Below, piece after piece: positions 59,341 through 64,000 of a stretch of 64,000 nt of DNA. Each line of letters starts with the position of its first letter. Positions within the stretch are counted from its first letter, which is position 1. Origin of the DNA: Armillaria gallica (lineage: Eukaryota; Basidiomycota; Agaricomycetes; Agaricales; Physalacriaceae); NCBI GenBank assembly GCA_037576215.1, contig JBANDB010000001.1, positions 1,984,001 to 2,048,000 on the forward strand, read 5' to 3'. The position numbers were made by a program, and so were the translations under genes. The notes beneath the pieces were generated by a model. The model saw only the letters and a list, made by a program, of their open reading frames with translations, was not told the origin of the DNA and did no database searches.

Positions 59341-59611
59341 TCAACGCACGTTTATGTTGCTACCAGAATGCAGGCCTTTCCCATGTGCTGCCCATGTTTC
59401 CGATTCTGTGTCATAAAATGTGACATCTGCCCTTTCTTCCTTACCATCACGTCGTTTCTCTCGTGTACCCTTCCACTCCCTCCATGGACGGTCTCTACGA
59501 ATATCAATCACCTGCGCATGCAACAGCGAAGTCGCATTGATCTGACGTTCTTCAAGGCGACTCGGGTACTGCTCCCTTACGATCCTTGCCATTGCCAAAC
59601 CTACTTCACCT

Positions 59612-59903
59612 CGAGGGCCGGCGAGCTATGGAGGTTGCGCACTTGGATCGTTAGGAGGCGCAGAATTGTTCCACTTGTCTGAACGTGAGTTCTATATTTT
59701 CGCTCAGTTTCTTGCTGGCTAATCTACTTGTAGCAGTCCCCATACGACGGCCAAAGGCACATTCTGCGGTGAACTACCTAGGAAACGAGTTTTGTCGTGA
59801 GACGATGCATCGGCTTCTGGCGGGCAAGGGAGACGCAAGGAAGGTGACAGAAGGTGTAAGCAAGAATAAAGTGGCCTCATGGGTTAGGGAAGTCCGCGCT
59901 TGA
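59612..59903 (+). CDS. Conserved hypothetical ORF X, copy IV (3' part, open)
   Basis: An exon ending ELFHLSE at 59684, intron 59685-59733, then an exon RRPKAHSAVNYLGNEFC ending SWVREVRA and TGA at 59903. Copies I and II carry a 14-base deletion after the intron that breaks the frame. Here a further 8-base deletion brings the total to 22 and the exons join in frame. The 5' end is cut by the block junction at 59612, so the piece has no start of its own. Confidence 0.35.
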
Positions 59904-62799
59904 CAAGGGAGGACGACGATCCGCCAATCACACAAGACCCATCTCCCTCCGCATGGGCTGGGTCGTCCGCGCCCTCTCCGCTATACTTCCTTCGAACGTA
60001 AGGTCGACGTTCACCTTCAAACCGGACGTATCGAAGCGAAATCAAGAAAGGAGGGTCGGGCGCCGAGAGACGTAGCCTCGATGCGTTGTGGAGTGGATGA
60101 AAGGTATGTCTTCAGAGATCGAGTTTTGAATTTGGCGGCTGATGCTCTTCCTGCAGGACGTTGACGATCCGCCTTAAGTCAAGTGAGTTTTATTCCCTTG
60201 ATCACTTTGACAACGACTGAGGCGCAGGCGTAGAGATTGCTTTGTCGTATCAAGACGACGACGACAACGTCGACGAGGGAATCAACCACGGGACGCCTTT
60301 GCTCACCCCCGTCGAACCTGTCGCGGCTGATTAAACAGCCGCCGTCTGTTGAGGGCGACTCGGGGTTGGCCAGCGGCGTCTTGTGATTAACTCGTTTGGC
60401 GTTTCTGAGTATTGAGAGGGTGAGCCGACTTTTCCTAACCTTTGCACGAGTTTCTGACTTGCCTATATTCTAGCTCGATGCCGTTTCTCCAAAGGTAGGT
60501 CTATCGGGGGTTAGGGTTACTGACAGCAGGTGCACGAGTCCTTCGGGACTAAATGGCCTGTCCCTATGAACGCCTGCCAAGCAGCCGTCGACCTCCCGTC
60601 CCGCAGGAAAATGGCCGCCCTTATAAACTTTCGACCTCCCTCCGCCGTCTCTATAAATAACCACCCCTCCCCCGAGACGACCTCTTCCCTCCAAGACGCC
60701 CCCGTCCATTTCCTGTCGCTCCCTCCTCCGCTCCATCCGCGCATGCTATCTCACGCACACATACCTCCGTGTAGACTCCCGCACACGCGCGTGCTTTCCG
60801 TATACATCCGCGCCCTGCGTGTCTTCGACTTCTATCGAGAGCGGGTCAGATAAAGCTAATCCACTCGAGCCTACATACCTTGTGTTTGGTGCTTCCGTAT
60901 TCTGCCAGTCCATACCTTCGCCGACTCTATCACTCACTGTGCCTTCAAATCGCTGGTATAGCCGCCGGTAAGCATCCTTCTACCGCCTTGCTAGGTCCTA
61001 CGATATTGTACCTTGAAGTATCAGTCAACGAGCTACATAGGAAACCAATCAGAATAGAGTCAAATGAACATATAGAATGCCGTACCTGGCACAGCGTGGC
61101 CTTGGGGTCTAAAATAATCCTAACCTTCTGTGCCAGACTATCTGGTCTACCGCCGAGTTAGCTTGTACAGCAATGGAGAGAGGGCGTACACGTACCTGAC
61201 TACCTAGTTCATAACTCTTTACCACCCAGTTCTCTGTCGTGCTGCCAGGTTCGAACGCCATTGACAGAATCTGAGAGCAGATATAAATCAAGATCTGTCA
61301 GTTATCGTACTGTTCAGAGTGCGATCCGGTCCTCACCTGGTACGACCGACGAGTCCTTCAGTGACCGTGAGTTTATGCGAGTCAGACCTCCTACACCGTC
61401 ACTCTGCCGCCGATGACCTGGGTCAGAGCAGGTCAAACGAGGATGCGATTCAACCGGCTTACCTTGATATCATGGCAGAGAGCGCCTTCCGACTCCTGGC
61501 CGCCATAGCGCATCACATCTCTCCCATCTGAGCCATGCATGAGCTCGAAGAATAGTAGAGAAACGAGCCCTATATGCCGACGCGTGATGCTTGTCGTGCA
61601 GCCGTCGTTTGTAGTCCTACGAAATGCTACAAAGAAATTGCTAGTACGCTCGGAGAATGCGATACTGTCAACTATATACCTAGGGCGTGAATAGGTCATC
61701 GAGTCTGTTGGCCTGCGAGACTGGGTCAGCGAGGCGTTGATAGTGAGAGCCAAATTTGCTATGGAGGAAACGGAGCGTATAACAAAGATACCAGGAAGAT
61801 GATGAATGACCAGAGACGTAAGAGGAAGATGCTTCGGAGCGGAAATAGCCGAGAGTGATGGTTGTTTTCTCTTCCGTCATATCTTCGCGGTTCACTGCCT
61901 GTTAACGTTTACGACTGCCAGACGAACGTTCAATTTGAAGCAAAAACCCTCAGATAAAATTACAAGCGCAAAATTGCCTGAAAATCGTGTTGCATATATT
62001 CTCATCGTCACTCCGGAGTCGGTACTGAAGTACTTCAGTGCCCGCCTGCCTACCCGATGATTCATTCACCGATCCAACCTGCTGTCCAAGAAAGGAGAAG
62101 AAAGGCCAGCAGAGCGAGGGCACCTTTAGAGCAGCCATATTTTCAAAGAAATGACTGGATTTTTTCGTCACTACCGGTATGTATGATTATAGCATGCCCA
62201 CTGTGTCATCCTTATTCACGATTTCAATGCAGGCCGCGCCCGTCTTCAAGCTTCATTGTCGCAGCATTCAGTAAATCTTGAAGCTATCTTAACTCTTGAT
62301 AGCTGATGTAGGGAGTACTGAGGAGGGCGTACGGTGCGTCAAGCGTCCTCCTATGTGTCCGCTAGGCTCAGCTCCATGTCCCCTCCAGGAACCTCAAAGT
62401 TGGACCCAGAGTCTCCACATGCGAGATCTAGGATATGTCGCAGATGTCAAGGTGCCGGAAGACGTACTACCCAGGCTGTCTTCCCTTCTCGGACGTTCGG
62501 CTCACGTAAAAGGTCTCAGAGGATGTTTTCCCTCATTTCCTGGCTATATTGCAGGAAACAAGACGACTGCCCCCCCGGCCCCCATACGAGCATCGCCGCG
62601 CATCTATTGACCTATCGCCGTATCGTTTCCGACAAACGTGTTTCTGGTGGTTTACCGAATGAACATTAATCTCCTCCCGAAATCGTTGGCTCTCCTGTAC
62701 CCCAGTCGCCGTGGCGGGTTACAGTCTCGTTGTGACCCGTAATATTCTCTCTCTCGGTCGCCCATCCTCCCAATTACGCGCTTTGTCAATCTTTGGATA

Positions 62800-64000
62800 T
62801 CGATCATCGCTATGAGAAGAGACACGCTGTGCTGACAACTACAACAGGATGACCCTGGCCTCGACCATCTGTGCAGTTCCCTACGACCTAACATGATGAT
62901 TCTCAGGATGGTCGACTCATATCGATAGGAAAGGGGATGAGCTACGGGTCGCTGAGTGTCGAGTCACAGTTGGGAAGATATGAAGTCCGGGGAGAAGATT
63001 TATCCCGTATGATCCTACTTGTACGTGTAACATTCGAGGACCGTCGCTGTACCTCCTTCTTTTCCTGATGTTATTCTGATTGCCGCTTTATCTCTCAGAG
63101 ATTTTCACGTCGCTTCATACGCCCAATAATCCAAAGACTGGATAAATCGTCGCCGAACTCGTAACTTGTCTGCCTTGCCGTATTCCCTCGCAGTACCTAT
63201 GATATATTTATTATGCTTCTGCTTTCTTTATTCGTTCAAGCCGCATGATCTCGCTCATCAACGTTCAAAAGTGATATCTAGAACGAGGCGGGAGGCTGCC
63301 GAAGTCAGGAGATCGCTTGTACCTCGTTACCTGGGCCCATTCGTCTCTTATAGATTCCACCTGATACAACAGACCTCGGCTGATGATGTACGTCCCATTC
63401 AATAAGTATCGGTGCTCGACTCATTGTTCTTCACTAGAGCCTCTTTGAACTGCTTTACATGCTGATATGTTCATTCTACGCAGTCCGTTTGAGTCAGCAT
63501 ACGCAGTGCGAAATCTTCACCGTGTGGTGATACCTTGGCTGGCGTCAAATCAAAGACGAAACCATCCGTTGATGCAGAACAGAACTGACCATTGCGGAGG
63601 CATTCAGAACCAGATGTGGGAGGTACAACAAGAAGGTTCTCTCCGTCAACGTGCGGTGGATAATGGTGCGCGCTCACCACTCGTATTCAATGAAAGCAAG
63701 AAATGTACTCATACGGATATCAACAGATATGCCTATGTTTGCCGTCGATTTTCCTGTCGTCGTCTATGATGGGGTCTTGGGTCTAAATGTTACGGATGGG
63801 TTAGCGCTGAGAAGTACACCGGTAGCTCAACATCACCGCGATTGATGCTTATCGTCTTCTGTAGGTCCTGAGCACCGGATATGATATCTCACAGCTATCC
63901 GCTGCCTTCGTACATCCGACTTATCCGGAACGATCTCCTGCGGAGGTCAACATTGGAATACAGGCTCAAATTAACGCGGCACGAGACCTAGGATTCTGAC
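62800..64000 (+). other. Unidentified gene relic upstream of the predicted HET4
   Basis: Counterpart of 6900-8054: ATG-to-donor exon at 62937-63020 (donor gtacgt here), the HDLAHQRSKVISRTRREAAE exon near 63246, and the STGYDISQLSAAFVHPTYP piece near 63876. The in-frame TGA after RDLGF seen in copy I is also present here (63998-64000) at the very edge of the window. Confidence 0.3.

Larger units (their letters stand above)
56927..64000. repeat. Segmental duplication, copy IV (continues past the window)
   Basis: Collinear with copy I from 913 to 8054. It begins within the first codons of the GON7-like gene (ATG-TCA-ACT-TCC kept, next codons unrelated). It includes methyltransferase, unidentified blocks, ORF X, TATA block and the upstream block, and ends at the window edge at the equivalent of position 8054. 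Like copy I and unlike II/III, it retains the stretch after 7868. By collinearity a HET gene should start roughly 0.7 kb beyond position 64000. Confidence 0.85.

Overview
The window looks like nuclear DNA of a filamentous basidiomycete, most likely an Agaricomycete. Introns are 49-63 bp with GT..AG ends, intergenic space is dense in transposon and gene relics, and several recognisable families (DUF6534 membrane proteins, a HET-domain subfamily with a WTPINGKEW motif, lysine-methyltransferase-like proteins, an NR-PKS thioesterase, a fungal four-helix membrane family) are typical of mushrooms. No rRNA, tRNA or CRISPR array was found. Calls were made by reading translations and comparing the window with itself; no database search was run.

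The dominant structure is a four-copy segmental duplication, all copies in the same orientation, each built to end in a HET-domain gene. Copy I (about 913-12235) and copy IV (about 56927 to the window edge) share one layout: GON7 5' end, methyltransferase, unidentified blocks, then the block upstream of HET. Copies II (about 14245-25025) and III (about 36920-45427) share another: conserved hypothetical ORF X, a triple-hairpin block, a truncated MFS transporter on the minus strand, the upstream block and HET. HET1 (8739-11149) and HET2 (20867-23305) are open. HET3 (43845-45427) carries a CGA-to-TGA stop and loses its last third. The window ends about 0.7 kb before the position where a fourth HET gene would start.

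The left edge (1-930) is packed with pieces of conserved genes: a DUF1295 membrane protein, the 3' exons of mitochondrial ribosomal protein L2, and a frameshifted GON7. Between copies II and III lie a TIM54 fragment, a 5'-truncated MFS copy, and two head-to-tail Helitrons (28469-33681 and 33682-35754). Helitron 1 carries a decayed Rep/helicase gene whose ATG seems to be assembled by splicing. Helitron 2 is non-autonomous and holds two TA-flanked MITEs. A GC-rich palindromic hAT-like MITE with 8-bp target duplications sits in the flank of HET2, with an empty paralogous site near HET1.

Between copies III and IV (45.4-56.9 kb) is lower-copy DNA: a DUF6534 gene, an orphan NR-PKS thioesterase, a phased 10-bp repeat array facing a TATA box, and a tandem pair of four-helix membrane proteins, the first cut down to its 3' exons.

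Most gene copies carry one or more disruptions (1-nt frame jumps, CGA-to-TGA stops, clean truncations). The intact-looking genes are HET1, HET2, the DUF6534 gene and, with one unresolved exon junction, the 52990-55867 membrane protein. The recurrent unit suggests a locus under repeated unequal recombination, with HET genes (non-self recognition candidates) as its conserved cargo; that role is inferred from the family only.
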